Source: Pseudactinotalea suaedae
GTDB lineage: Bacteria; Actinomycetota; Actinomycetes; Actinomycetales; Beutenbergiaceae
Assembly (NCBI RefSeq): GCF_009733815.1
Contig: NZ_WNXY01000009.1
Coordinates: forward strand, 186,001-250,000
DNA length: 64,000 bases
Direction of reading: 5' to 3'
Program-made: the position numbers and the translations under genes
Notes under the pieces: generated by a model
What the model saw: only the letters and a program-made list of their open reading frames with translations
Told to the model about the DNA's origin: nothing
Databases searched by the model: none
Part shown: piece by piece, positions 27,181 through 34,884 of the stretch
Position numbering within the stretch: position 1 is the stretch's first letter
How the letters are laid out: each line of letters begins with the position of its first letter

Positions 27181-27782
27181 GGATCGCGATCATCGCGGCC
27201 GGGCTCAGCGAGCCGTCGTCGACACGGCTGCTCGCCGACCGGCTCGAGAAGGCCACCCGGACGGCCCTCCAAAACCAGGGCACCGCCGTCGAGAGCACCA
27301 CGATCGAGGTGCGCACGCTCGCGCACGACGTCGTCGACGTCCTGCTCACCCGCGTGGCCTCACCCGAGCTGGAGGCGGCACGCCAGCAGGTGCAGGACGC
27401 CGACGCCCTGATCGTGGTGAGCCCCACCTTCACGATGTCCTACTCGGGCCTGTTCAAGTCCTTCATCGACGTGCTCGAGGACGGCTCGCTCGCCGGCATG
27501 CCGGTGCTGCTCGCCGCGACCGGCGGCACCGCTCGCCACTCGATGGTGCTCGACGTCGCGCTGCGACCGCTGCTCTCCTACCTGAAGGCCCTCACGCTGC
27601 CGACCGCCGTCTACGCGTCGGCCGAGGACTGGGGCAGCCCGGGGCTGGACGCCCGCATCGAGAAGGCCGGGCGCGAGCTGGCCGACGTGCTCGTGGCGCT
27701 CCCCCGCCGGACCCGCAGCGACCCGTTCGACGCCGACAGCCCCGACTTCGTCAGCTTCGAGTCGATGCTGGGTGGGTCGTGA
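27177..27782 (+). CDS. NAD(P)H-dependent FMN reductase, LLM-partnered (CE1759-like)
   Basis: 201 residues with a flavodoxin-like fold: RIAIIAAGLSEPSSTRLLAD (phosphate loop), DALIVVSPTFTMSYSGLFKS, LEDGSLAGMPVLLAATGG and ALTLPTAVYASAEDWGSPG. It should supply FMNH2 to the monooxygenase encoded immediately upstream, with which it shares a 4-base overlap. It overlaps the marR start by GTGA. In family nomenclature this pair corresponds to the CE1758/CE1759 type known from corynebacteria. Confidence 0.92.
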   Translation: MRIAIIAAGLSEPSSTRLLADRLEKATRTALQNQGTAVESTTIEVRTLAHDVVDVLLTRVASPELEAARQQVQDADALIVVSPTFTMSYSGLFKSFIDVLEDGSLAGMPVLLAATGGTARHSMVLDVALRPLLSYLKALTLPTAVYASAEDWGSPGLDARIEKAGRELADVLVALPRRTRSDPFDADSPDFVSFESMLGGS

Positions 27783-28246
27783 CGACGACGGCGGAGCGGT
27801 CGCTGGCGTCGAACGTCACCAAGGCGGAGGCCTGGCGGGCGTACTTCGAGACCACGGCCCTGCTGACGACGCAGCTCGAGAAGCTGATGAAGGCGGAGTC
27901 CGGTCTCGACTTCGGTGACTTCAACCTGCTGCTGGTGCTGAGCGAGACGCCCGGTCAACGGTTGCGGCTCGGCGAGCTCGCCAAGGCAGTCGCGTTCGGA
28001 CCGGGTCGGCTCACGTACCGGATCGACCAGCTCGTGCGGCGCGGGCTGGTGGAGCGGCGACCGTGCCCCGAGGACCGCCGCGGGTTCGAGGCCGTGCTGA
28101 CCCCGGAGGGCCACCGCGCCCTGCGACGGGCTCGGCCGCTGCACGCCCGGCACGTCAACGACCTGCTGCTCGACCACCTCACCGACGAGCAGGCGCAGAT
28201 GCTGCTCGAGGTCTTCGGCCCGCTCCGTTCGCGCCTCACCTCCTGA
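27779..28246 (+). CDS. MarR family transcriptional regulator
   Basis: 155 residues. The winged HTH is clear: FGDFNLLLVLSETPGQRLRL, GELAKAVAFGPGRLTYRIDQ and GLVERRPCPEDRRGFEAVLT. Flanking helices form the dimer interface. GTG start overlaps the FMN reductase stop. As the third gene of the flavin oxygenase operon, it probably autoregulates it in response to a phenolic or quinone-like ligand. Its stop codon is followed within 8 bp by the conserved 3'-end repeat and a strong hairpin. Confidence 0.92.
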   Translation: MTTTAERSLASNVTKAEAWRAYFETTALLTTQLEKLMKAESGLDFGDFNLLLVLSETPGQRLRLGELAKAVAFGPGRLTYRIDQLVRRGLVERRPCPEDRRGFEAVLTPEGHRALRRARPLHARHVNDLLLDHLTDEQAQMLLEVFGPLRSRLTS

Positions 28247-28253
28247 ACCCCGC

Positions 28254-28275
28254 TGTCACCACGATTCCGTCCACC
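28254..28275 (+). repeat. Single copy of the 3'-end repeat
   Basis: CACCACGATTCCGTCCACC lies a few bases after the MarR gene stop, in the same sense orientation as the copies after the genes ending at 11420 and 51475. It is directly followed by a hairpin. Confidence 0.8.
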
Positions 28276-28292
28276 CCGCCCGCTGCGGGCGG
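28276..28292 (+). terminator. Perfect hairpin ending the flavin oxygenase operon
   Basis: CCGCCCGC-T-GCGGGCGG is an 8-bp perfect inverted repeat. With the repeat before it, this is the likely end of the LLM/FMN reductase/MarR transcript. No T-tract, as is common in actinobacteria. The following 150 bp contain GC-rich direct repeats (CCCGGGGAGCGGTGG-like at 28312 and 28344) and no gene. Confidence 0.6.
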
Positions 28293-28451
28293 TGACTGAG
28301 GGCACACCTGTCCCGGGGCAGCGGTGGCTGAGCGCCCACCCCTCCCGGGGAGCGGTGGGTACGGGCCCACAGGAGGCCGGCGGGTGGGCCCAGGATCACC
28401 GACGGCGCCACGGGGTAGGCCCGGAGCCACCGGGCTCGACGGTGCACACTG

Positions 28452-29348
28452 GTGGACGTGATCGTGCTGGACGAGCCGACCTGGCGTGAGCGCGCCGACG
28501 CGCACGCCGAGCGCGTCGACGCGTTGGTCGCCGACCACCTGGCTCGCCGCCGCGACGGCGTCCCGCACCCGGTCCACGACTTCCTGTTCTCGTACTACTC
28601 GTACAAGCCCAGCCAGCTGCGGCGGTGGCACCCGGGCTACGGGGTCGGGCTGGCAGGCGGCGCCGAGTACGCCGAGCGTCGCGGTTACGAGATGGTCGAC
28701 GGCGTCGCCCGGGTCTCGCAGACGATGCTCGCCGAGCGTGGGGACCTGATCGCCGGGACCCACGCGCTGCTCGTGGCCACCGCCTCACGTCCGGCCAACA
28801 CCGGCTGCTTCGGCATGCACGAGTGGGCGATGGTCTACCGGTCGGAGGGCACGCGACACCCGCACCCGCTGCGACTGGGTCACGAGGGCACCGACCAGGT
28901 GGTGGAGTCGCACCGCATCACGTGCAGCCACTTCGACGCCTACCGCTTCTTCACCCCCGCCGCCCGCGACCGCAACACGCTCCGGCCGCGCTCCGAGGAC
29001 CGGCCCGCGTTCGAGCAGCCCGGCTGCCTGCACGCCGGCATGGATCTGTACAAGCACGCGTTCCGGCTCTCGCCGCTGATCTCCTCGGACCTGATCGCCG
29101 ACTGCTTCGCGCTCGCCCGCGACATCCGCGTCCTCGACATGCGCGCGGCTCCCTACGACCTCGCCGACCTCGGCTTCGACCCGGTACCGATCGAGACCGC
29201 CGCGGGGAAGCGGACCTACGCGGCGGCTCAGGCCGAGTTCGCCGAGCGGGGCGCCCCGCTGCGCACCCGCCTCATCGAGGCCTGCGACGCGCTGCTCGCG
29301 TGCCGACCACGAGCTGGCGTCACCGTCAGCAGCGCGACACCGGCCTAG
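28452..29348 (+). CDS. 3-methyladenine DNA glycosylase family protein (actinobacterial type)
   Basis: 298 residues. The sequence matches a widespread actinobacterial family annotated as 3-methyladenine DNA glycosylase: HPVHDFLFSYYSYKPSQLRR, WHPGYGVGL, TGCFGMHEWAMVYR, THFDA-like SHFDAYRFFTP and PGCLHAGMDLYKHAFRLSPL. I know of no biochemical proof for the family and see no HhH-GPD or AlkA/Tag motif, so the name is provisional. GTG 28452 or GTG 28458 could be the start. It overlaps the convergent ArsR-type gene by 4 bp. A true Tag glycosylase is encoded 2.5 kb away. Confidence 0.8.
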   Translation: MDVIVLDEPTWRERADAHAERVDALVADHLARRRDGVPHPVHDFLFSYYSYKPSQLRRWHPGYGVGLAGGAEYAERRGYEMVDGVARVSQTMLAERGDLIAGTHALLVATASRPANTGCFGMHEWAMVYRSEGTRHPHPLRLGHEGTDQVVESHRITCSHFDAYRFFTPAARDRNTLRPRSEDRPAFEQPGCLHAGMDLYKHAFRLSPLISSDLIADCFALARDIRVLDMRAAPYDLADLGFDPVPIETAAGKRTYAAAQAEFAERGAPLRTRLIEACDALLACRPRAGVTVSSATPA

Positions 29349-29923
29349 CGCGACTCGCGCACCCGCGGCAGGTGGGCCCAGTACGTCTCCCACTCGCCGA
29401 GGTCGGGGTCGTTGGCCTCCGACACCTCGTCGTACTCCTCGAACAGGGCGTTCATACGCTCCACCAGCTCCGCGCTCTGCTCGGCCGTGAGCCGGAGCAC
29501 CTGGGTCTGGATCGCCCCTGTGCCCTGCGCGCCGGCTCCGAGCCAGCGCTCGATCGCGCGCGTCAGCGTGTCGATCCAGATCCCGATCGTCGACCGCAGC
29601 GGCACGCCTGCGCCGCTGCCTCGGTCACCGCCGCGCACCTGGAACGAACGGGCGGCGCGCCGGTAGCGGCGCTCCCGACCGTCGCTGCCCTCGGCCGCGA
29701 GCAGCACCCCGGCCTTCTCGAGCATCCGCAGGTGGTAGCTCATGGCGGAGGGGGTCAGGCCGCAGAGCTCGGCGGCCGCGGTCGCGGTCAGCTCGTTCCC
29801 CTCGTAGACCACGGAGATCACGCGCTGCCGAGCCTCGTGCGCGAGCAGCTTCAGGCCCTGCGGCCCCTCGATGACGAACGCCTTCGGAAGGTCTGCCTCT
29901 TGACGCACCATGTTATGAAGCAT
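29345..29923 (-). CDS. ArsR-type winged-helix regulator
   Basis: 192 residues. The HTH_20-like winged helix spans about 25-95: LAHEARQRVISVVYEGNELT, ELCGLTPSAMSYHLRMLEKA and DGRERRYRRAARSF. A C-terminal helical region follows (TRAIERWLGAGAQG, LTAEQSAELVERMNALFEEY). Starts are ATG 29923 or ATG 29911. It is divergent from an MFS gene only 13 bp away, so one operator must serve both. Probable repressor of that transporter; ligand unknown. Confidence 0.88.
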   Translation of the reverse strand: MLHNMVRQEADLPKAFVIEGPQGLKLLAHEARQRVISVVYEGNELTATAAAELCGLTPSAMSYHLRMLEKAGVLLAAEGSDGRERRYRRAARSFQVRGGDRGSGAGVPLRSTIGIWIDTLTRAIERWLGAGAQGTGAIQTQVLRLTAEQSAELVERMNALFEEYDEVSEANDPDLGEWETYWAHLPRVRESR

Positions 29924-29954
29924 ACCTTTCAGGTTTATGAAGCGTTTCTTTCAG
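29913..29954. promoter_or_regulatory. Tandem operator-like direct repeat over both start codons
   Basis: Two copies of TTATGAAGC-N5-TTTCAG start at 29913 and 29935, exactly 22 bp (two helical turns) apart. The first contains the ArsR-type start codons on the minus strand, the second the MFS ATG. The stretch is AT-rich against its surroundings. Probable binding site for the ArsR-type protein. Confidence 0.6.
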
Positions 29955-31193
29955 ATCGACGCAGGCGTCTGGTCGCACCGCGACGTCCGGCTGATCCTCC
30001 CCGCCCGCACCCTCTCCCTCGCCGGGCACTCGACGGCGCTGGTGACGCTGCTGCTCCAGGCACACGACCGCGGCGTCGGCACCCTCGGTGTCGCCGCGCT
30101 GCTCATCGCCCTCGCGCTCCCGGCGATCGCCACCATGGGGGTCGCCGGCCGCCTCGCCGACACCCTCGACTCCCGCCACCTCCTCACCACCGGGATCGCC
30201 CTGCAGGTGCTCGCCCTGGTCTTTCTCGCCTGGAGCCCGACGGCGGTGCTCACCCTGGTCGGCGTCGTGCTGCTCGAGCTCGGGCAGGCCGTGATCGGCC
30301 CGGTGTGGAGCGGGCTGCTCCCCCGCGTCGTCGGCCAGGAGGGCATCGGCAGCGTGATCGCCTGGCAGCAGGGACTCGGCGCTGTCGCGGCACCGCTCGG
30401 CGCTGCGGTGGGCGGCGTCCTCTACGGGAGCGTCGGCGCCGCCCCGGCGCTCCTGGTCGCGGCCGCGACCTTCGCGATGCTCCTGCTGGCGGTGCAGCTC
30501 ATCCGCACCCGCCGCCACCTCAGCGCTGAGGCGCGGTCGAACGCGGGCTCGACGGCGGTGCCCACCTCCTCCGGGATCCTCGCCGGGGTCGCGGTGCTGC
30601 GGGCGGACCGGGTCGTGTGGCCGGTGTTCCTCGCGCTGCTCCCGATGGTGGTCATGGTCGAGGGCGTCAACGCCGTGGAGGTCTTCCTCGCCCGTGACAC
30701 GCTCGGCGCCAGTCCCGAGCAGTACGGCCTGGGTGAGCTCGCGGCGGGCGCGGGCGGTGTGCTCGGTGCCGCGCTGGCGGCGCGGCTGGCTGGCGACCGG
30801 GCGTGGGTGAGAGCCGTCATCGGAGGCTTCGCCGCGGCCTGCGCGGGCCTGGCCGTGGCGGGCGGCGCGCCGTCGTTCTGGGTCTATCTCGGCCTCATGG
30901 TGGTGGTGGCCGCCGCGGCCGGGATCGGGAACGCCGCCAACGGCGCGCTCGTGATGACGCGGACGCCCGATGCCCAGCGCGGCACGGTCGGCGCCGCTCT
31001 CAACGGCATCGCCCGCACCGGCTCGGTGCTGGCCCTCGGGCTCGGCGGGCTCGTCGGCACACTGGCATCGCCGCGCGCGGTCTTCATCGGCGGCGGGCTG
31101 CTCGGGATGGCCGCGGTCCTGCTGTGCGGCTGGCCGAGCCTGCGCGCGGCGCGGCGGGAAGAGGTTCCCGCCGCGAGCGCCGCGGCGGCGTGA
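29937..31193 (+). CDS. MFS transporter
   Basis: 418 residues, about twelve helices, with the family-typical motif A region GVAGRLADTLDSRHLL between helices 2 and 3 and SGLLPRVVGQEGIGSVIAWQ in helix 5 area. A central cytoplasmic loop (RRHLSAEARSNAG) separates the halves. It resembles the enterobactin-exporter-like/drug efflux MFS group common in actinobacteria. The ATG lies inside an operator-like direct repeat shared with the divergent ArsR-type gene, so transcription is probably near leaderless and tightly repressed. Substrate unknown. Confidence 0.88.
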   Translation: MKRFFQIDAGVWSHRDVRLILPARTLSLAGHSTALVTLLLQAHDRGVGTLGVAALLIALALPAIATMGVAGRLADTLDSRHLLTTGIALQVLALVFLAWSPTAVLTLVGVVLLELGQAVIGPVWSGLLPRVVGQEGIGSVIAWQQGLGAVAAPLGAAVGGVLYGSVGAAPALLVAAATFAMLLLAVQLIRTRRHLSAEARSNAGSTAVPTSSGILAGVAVLRADRVVWPVFLALLPMVVMVEGVNAVEVFLARDTLGASPEQYGLGELAAGAGGVLGAALAARLAGDRAWVRAVIGGFAAACAGLAVAGGAPSFWVYLGLMVVVAAAAGIGNAANGALVMTRTPDAQRGTVGAALNGIARTGSVLALGLGGLVGTLASPRAVFIGGGLLGMAAVLLCGWPSLRAARREEVPAASAAAA

Positions 31194-31222
31194 GTGCCGC
31201 CGCGGGGCGCGGCTGCGGGTGG

Positions 31223-31780
31223 TCAGGCCGAGGGCTGGGCCCCGTACCGGCCCCAGCTGACGATCTCCGCCAGCGGCTTGCGACCGGACAGCTGCGGCGA
31301 TGCCTGCTTCTGCGAGGTGTCGGTGTAGCCCAGCCCGATCGCCGACCAGGGCTCGAGCTCGGCGGGCATACCGAGCAGATCGCGCACCTGCTGCCGGTTC
31401 TCGGGTGTGCTGAACCAGGCGGTCCCGCTCCCGATCCCCAGGTGGCTCGCGGCGAGCATCACACGTTCCTGGAGGCGGCCGTCGTCGTAGGCGACGGACC
31501 GCCCGTCACCGCGCACAGCCACCACGATCGACGCCGCGACCCCGGCGAGGAACCCTGCGAACGCACCCATGCCGGCGAGCGCGCTGTTGGTCTCCCGGTC
31601 GGTGACCACCACGAGGTGCCAGGGCTGGGTGTTCTTGGCGCTGCCGGTCCAGCGGGCGACCTCGAGCAGCTGCTCCAGGTCCTCGCGCGCGATCGGATCC
31701 GGCAGGAACCTGCGGGACTGCCGCAGGCTCCGCAGTGCGGCGAGGGCGGCGTCGGGCGGGAAGGACTCGGTGTCGGTCAT
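31223..31780 (-). CDS. Nitroreductase family protein
   Basis: 185 residues of the FMN-dependent nitroreductase fold: LRSLRQSRRFLPDPIARED, LEVARWTGSAKNTQPWHLVV (FMN binding), VMLAASHLGIGSGTAWF and LGMPAELEPWSAIGLGYTD, ending GRKPLAEIVSWGRYG. Such dimeric enzymes reduce nitroaromatics, quinones or flavins. It is convergent with the MFS gene and divergent from tag, 60 bp away. Confidence 0.92.
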   Translation of the reverse strand: MTDTESFPPDAALAALRSLRQSRRFLPDPIAREDLEQLLEVARWTGSAKNTQPWHLVVVTDRETNSALAGMGAFAGFLAGVAASIVVAVRGDGRSVAYDDGRLQERVMLAASHLGIGSGTAWFSTPENRQQVRDLLGMPAELEPWSAIGLGYTDTSQKQASPQLSGRKPLAEIVSWGRYGAQPSA

Positions 31781-31840
31781 GCCTCCATCCTGCCCCTGCC
31801 GAACCCGGCGCTGTCCGGGGTCGGCCCTACGATCTCGAGC

Positions 31841-32401
31841 ATGGAGACGTTCCGCTGCTTCGGGACCGGCGATCCCCTCTACGAGGCGTACCACGACGAG
31901 GAGTGGGGAGTTCCGCCGTCGAGCAGTGCCGATGAGCACGAGCTGTTCGAGCGGATGAGCCTCGAGGCGTTCCAGTCGGGGCTCTCCTGGATCACGATCC
32001 TGCGCAAGCGGGAGGGGTTCCGGGCCGCCTTCGCCGGGTTCGACCCCGCGGCCGTCGCGGCCTTCGGGGACGACGACGTCGCTCGCCTCATGGCCGATGT
32101 CGGCATCGTCCGCAACCGGGCCAAGATCGACGCGACGATCGCCAACGCCCGCGCGCTGCTCGAGATGCACACGCGGGGCGAGCGGCTCGCCGAGGTGTTC
32201 GAGGCGCACCGGCCGCCTGCGCGGGCGGCGCGGTTGGCGCGGCTGGACCAGATGCCTGCGAGCACACCGGAGTCGGTCGCCCTCGCCAAGGACCTGAAGA
32301 AGCGCGGCTTCCGCTTCGTCGGGCCGACCACGGCATATGCGGCCATGCAGGCCCTCGGCTACGTCGACGACCACGTGCAGGGGTGCATCAGCGCGCGCTG
32401 A
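31841..32401 (+). CDS. tag: DNA-3-methyladenine glycosylase I
   Basis: 186 residues matching Tag: CFGTGDPLYEAYHDEEWGVP, LFERMSLEAFQSGLSWITIL, RNRAKIDATIANARALLEMH and KKRGFRFVGPTTAYAAMQAL. The zinc-snap ligands Cys6, His18 and the C-terminal His/Cys pair in YVDDHVQGC are present. The enzyme removes 3-methyladenine from alkylated DNA, starting base-excision repair. A TACGAT -10 box lies 14 bp before the ATG, suggesting a leaderless or short-leader message. Confidence 0.95.
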   Translation: METFRCFGTGDPLYEAYHDEEWGVPPSSSADEHELFERMSLEAFQSGLSWITILRKREGFRAAFAGFDPAAVAAFGDDDVARLMADVGIVRNRAKIDATIANARALLEMHTRGERLAEVFEAHRPPARAARLARLDQMPASTPESVALAKDLKKRGFRFVGPTTAYAAMQALGYVDDHVQGCISAR

Positions 32402-32493
32402 CGGACACCTCTGCCCCTGCGCGCAGCGCGGTGGGTGCTGGCGCGCGTGCTACTACTGACCCAGCCACGCCACACCCGAGAGCAGGAGCATCG

Positions 32494-32955
32494 ATGAACA
32501 CCCCGGTCCGTGTGACGGCCCAGACGATGGGCGCGACCGTCTTCAACACCAAGAACGCCACCCTCGAGTGGACGCCGGATGGTCGGATCCGCATCGTCGA
32601 GGTCGAGCCGGGACAGCAGCCGGTCGTGCTGCTCGACACCCCTCCGCAGGGTCTGCAGCACGTCGCGAACCACACGGTCAACCAGTCGATGATGGTGTTC
32701 AAGCCGCAGGCCGGCCCCACGATCAGGCTGTCCTTGCTGGGCAGCATGATCGCACCCGAGCCGAACGAGTCCGCGGACTCCTACGCGCGCCGCACCGCCA
32801 TGACCGGGGCGCCGCCGCAGGCGTGGTGGGTGGAGACGCTCCGCGCCAGCGGCGTCAAGGTCTCCGACTGGGGCTTCGCCAAGACGTTGCCGATCGCTGT
32901 CGGCATCGTGGTGGGCATCCTCGTGATCGCGGCGATCGCTGCCTTCTTCTCCTGA
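32494..32955 (+). CDS. Tail-anchored membrane protein at the type VII-like locus, hypothetical
   Basis: 153 residues: a soluble beta-rich N-terminal domain (ATVFNTKNATLEWTPDGRIR, QPVVLLDTPPQGLQHVAN) and one C-terminal helix at about 130-151 (LPIAVGIVVGILVIAAIAAF) with only two residues after it. The N-terminus should be cytoplasmic. No family recognised. It precedes a WXG-domain gene by 91 bp and a copy of the GGAAGTTTCC box lies between, so it may be the first gene of the secretion locus. Confidence 0.65.
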   Translation: MNTPVRVTAQTMGATVFNTKNATLEWTPDGRIRIVEVEPGQQPVVLLDTPPQGLQHVANHTVNQSMMVFKPQAGPTIRLSLLGSMIAPEPNESADSYARRTAMTGAPPQAWWVETLRASGVKVSDWGFAKTLPIAVGIVVGILVIAAIAAFFS

Positions 32956-32968
32956 GCGGTTCCGACCC

Positions 32969-32978
32969 GGAAGTTTCC
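32969..32978 (+). promoter_or_regulatory. GGAAGTTTCC box upstream of the WXG effector-like gene
   Basis: Palindromic GGAAGTTTCC followed by GACCCCC, 69 bp before the ATG at 33047. It matches the boxes upstream of 35887, 36279 and 39066, but the TAGCGT -10 seen there is not conserved here. Confidence 0.6.
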
Positions 32979-33046
32979 GACCCCCGCACCACTGCCCTTC
33001 CGGCCCGCTCTCGTCGACGATGACGGCAGCGACCAGGAGGACAGCC

Positions 33047-33949
33047 ATGACTGCAGTGACACACGGCGCCGACACCGACGCCCTTCGGCGGCTTGCTGAG
33101 GACATGCTCAACCACGCCGAGCACACGCTCGGTGCGGGCATCCGCACCCACGGCGAGCTCACGACGCTGCGGTGGTCCGGGCCAGACGCCGAGCGCGCCC
33201 GGCAGCACTGGGAGAACGTGGAGCTGCCGCGGATCCGGAACGTCTCGAAGGCGCTCGCTGAGGCAGCGAGGGCCGTGCTCGAGGAGGCGCGGCAGCAGCG
33301 GGAGGTGAGCGAGCAGACCAGCGGCGCCGCGGCGCCGTCGGGCACCCCTACCTCGGGTTCACCCGCTCCGAGCGGGACAGGAACCGGCGCGCGTACGGGG
33401 GCAACGTTGCTGGAACGCGCTCGCGCCCTCGCCGACGCACTCACCACGGGGCCGGAGCTGGCGCAGGTCGCCGCGGTCATGGCGGCAGGCGGGCGCGGCG
33501 CGCTGGCGATGACGAAGGACCAGTACGCCCTGGTCAGCTCGCTGATCGGCGCGAGCAAGCCCGCGGTCGGGGCCGCGCTCCGCGCCGCGGGGCACGCGGG
33601 CAACGTCCTCAACGTGTACGACGCGGGCGCAGGGCTGGTCAAGGGCGACGCGGTGCAGGCCACGAGCGGCATCGGCGGCCTCGCTGCCGGCGCGGTCGGC
33701 GGGCCGGCAGTCGGAGCGGCCTGGGGTGCCGGGTGGCTCATCGGCACGCAGGTCAACGAGGGGATCCAGGGCACCAGCTACGGCGACGCCTTCGAGCGCC
33801 GCAACGAGGCGGCCTTCGACACCCTGGGCGCCGGCGGCATGTTCATCGTGCCCGGCAACCTCGCCGTGGCGGCGTGGGACGTCCTCACCGACGGCGGCGG
33901 TACCTCGAGCGCTCCCGATGACGAGGCCGGGAGCTCGGGCGGCCGCTGA
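33047..33949 (+). CDS. WXG100-domain protein with glycine-zipper-like C-terminus, candidate secreted effector
   Basis: 300 residues, ATG preceded by AGGAGG. Residues 1-90 are two helices around LRWSGPDAERARQHWE (W43-S-G45), the WXG100 pattern of type VII substrates. A Ser/Thr/Gly/Pro linker (90-125) follows. The rest alternates Ala/Gly-rich helices with repeated small residues (GIGGLAAGAVGGPAVGAAWG, GWLIGTQVNEGI), resembling glycine zippers of membrane-active proteins. No catalytic domain or immunity-like neighbour is recognised. Larger than plain WXG100 proteins, so probably an effector or structural substrate rather than a chaperone-like partner. Confidence 0.75.
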   Translation: MTAVTHGADTDALRRLAEDMLNHAEHTLGAGIRTHGELTTLRWSGPDAERARQHWENVELPRIRNVSKALAEAARAVLEEARQQREVSEQTSGAAAPSGTPTSGSPAPSGTGTGARTGATLLERARALADALTTGPELAQVAAVMAAGGRGALAMTKDQYALVSSLIGASKPAVGAALRAAGHAGNVLNVYDAGAGLVKGDAVQATSGIGGLAAGAVGGPAVGAAWGAGWLIGTQVNEGIQGTSYGDAFERRNEAAFDTLGAGGMFIVPGNLAVAAWDVLTDGGGTSSAPDDEAGSSGGR

Positions 33950-33950
33950 C

Positions 33951-33964
33951 GCTTCCGCGGAAGC
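33951..33964 (+). terminator. Palindromic hairpin after the WXG effector-like gene
   Basis: GCTTCCGCGGAAGC is a perfect palindrome beginning 1 bp after the TGA stop codon of the gene ending at 33949. Likely part of the 3' end of that transcript together with the repeat that follows. Confidence 0.45.
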
Positions 33965-33973
33965 ACCTGTCGA

Positions 33974-34041
33974 CGAGATCGCACCTCTGGGGCGAGATCG
34001 CACCTCCGGGGGTGCGATCTCGAGCCGCAGGTGCGATCTCG
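33974..34041. repeat. Forward-forward-reverse-reverse array of CGAGATCGCACCT
   Basis: Forward copies at 33974-33986 and 33993-34005; inverted copies at 34011-34022 (one mismatch) and 34029-34041. Outer sequences GTCGACGAGATC and GATCTCGTCGTCGAC extend the symmetry. A related array with the core CGAGATCG lies at 47907-47978. Confidence 0.85.
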
Positions 34042-34278
34042 TCGTCGACGTGGCGTGGGCATGGGCGGTGGTGTGGGCTGCGGCGGACACGCCGGTGCGG
34101 GAGTGATCACGCTCAGGCCCGATCCGCCACTTCTCCCATCCCGCATGGGTGTTCACCGAAAACCGGTGGCGGGGACGCTGTTCCTGGTCGACGATCACGA
34201 AGGCGCCCGGGCGCGGCAGATGTCCGTGCGCAGGTGTGAGTGCTGTCATACCGTTAGCGAGCGTGAAGGAGGTGCAGC

Positions 34279-34749
34279 GTGGCTGCGATGGTCCTGATCT
34301 ACAACGCCGGAGGCGTCGAGGTACACGACGTCAAGCCGCTGCGCCACGTCGTCACGATGCTGCACCGTGGGGTCGCACGGGTGCTGGACGCCTCTGACGG
34401 CGAGGTGTTCGGACCGTACGAGCGGCCGGTCTCGGTCGAGCTGGTGCGGTACGTCTACGCGCGGTGGCGCTACGAGCGCACGGTGCCGGCCACCTACTCG
34501 TTCAAGGCCGTGCTGCAGCGCGACCGCCACACCTGCGCCTACTGCGGGCGCTCGGCGACCACGATCGACCACGTGGTCCCGCGGTGCCAGAACGGCCCGT
34601 CGACGTGGCAGAACTCCGTGGCCGCGTGCCGGACCTGCAACGAGCGCAAGGGTGGCCGCACGCCGGAGCAGGCAGGGATGCGCTTGATGTGGGATCCCGT
34701 CCAGCCAGGTGCCCAGGCCTCGGTGCGCAAGCGTCACGCCGCCGCCTGA
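34279..34749 (+). CDS. HNH endonuclease family protein
   Basis: 156 residues. N-terminal helical part (LRHVVTMLHRGVARVLDAS, VELVRYVYARWRYERTVPAT) and an HNH module with four zinc Cys: CAYCGRSATTIDHVVPRC and ACRTCNERKGGRTP. The HNH triad is His in TIDHVV, Asn in WQNSVA and the terminal His/Lys region. It belongs to a small family common in actinobacteria. GTG start follows AAGGAGGTG. It sits among type VII-like genes without obvious relation to them. Confidence 0.9.
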   Translation: MAAMVLIYNAGGVEVHDVKPLRHVVTMLHRGVARVLDASDGEVFGPYERPVSVELVRYVYARWRYERTVPATYSFKAVLQRDRHTCAYCGRSATTIDHVVPRCQNGPSTWQNSVAACRTCNERKGGRTPEQAGMRLMWDPVQPGAQASVRKRHAAA

Positions 34750-34884
34750 CCGTCGTCATCGACGTCGGGCCGTTGCACTTCCAGGACGTGGATGCCGGCA
34801 CGGTCGAGGCGGTGGGCAGTCCTGTCCCCGGCCGGGCGGCCCGGGTCCGCTAGCCTGCGAGAGCGTCGACGAAGGGGGCTACCG

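Larger units (their letters stand above)
33950..34278. other. Gene-free interval: palindrome, four-unit repeat, then HNH promoter region
   Basis: From left to right it holds a 14-bp perfect palindrome, a forward-forward-reverse-reverse repeat (33974-34041), about 200 bp with no supported gene in any frame, and a TACCGT -10-like box at 34249-34254 just upstream of the HNH gene. Short open frames across it look like chance readings of GC-rich DNA. Confidence 0.6.

Noticed and set aside
28276-28451. Non-coding RNA gene in the GC-rich stretch after the MarR operon
   Set aside because: Hairpins and direct repeats are present but no promoter or defined structure stands out; a terminator explains the first hairpin.
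34031-34297. Small open frames between the WXG effector-like gene and the HNH gene
   Set aside because: No ribosome site, no domain, composition like shadow frames. An immunity gene for the WXG effector was considered here but cannot be supported.
34279-34749. HNH gene as a homing or mobile element
   Set aside because: It has its own promoter and ribosome site, interrupts no gene, and belongs to a family common in actinobacterial chromosomes.
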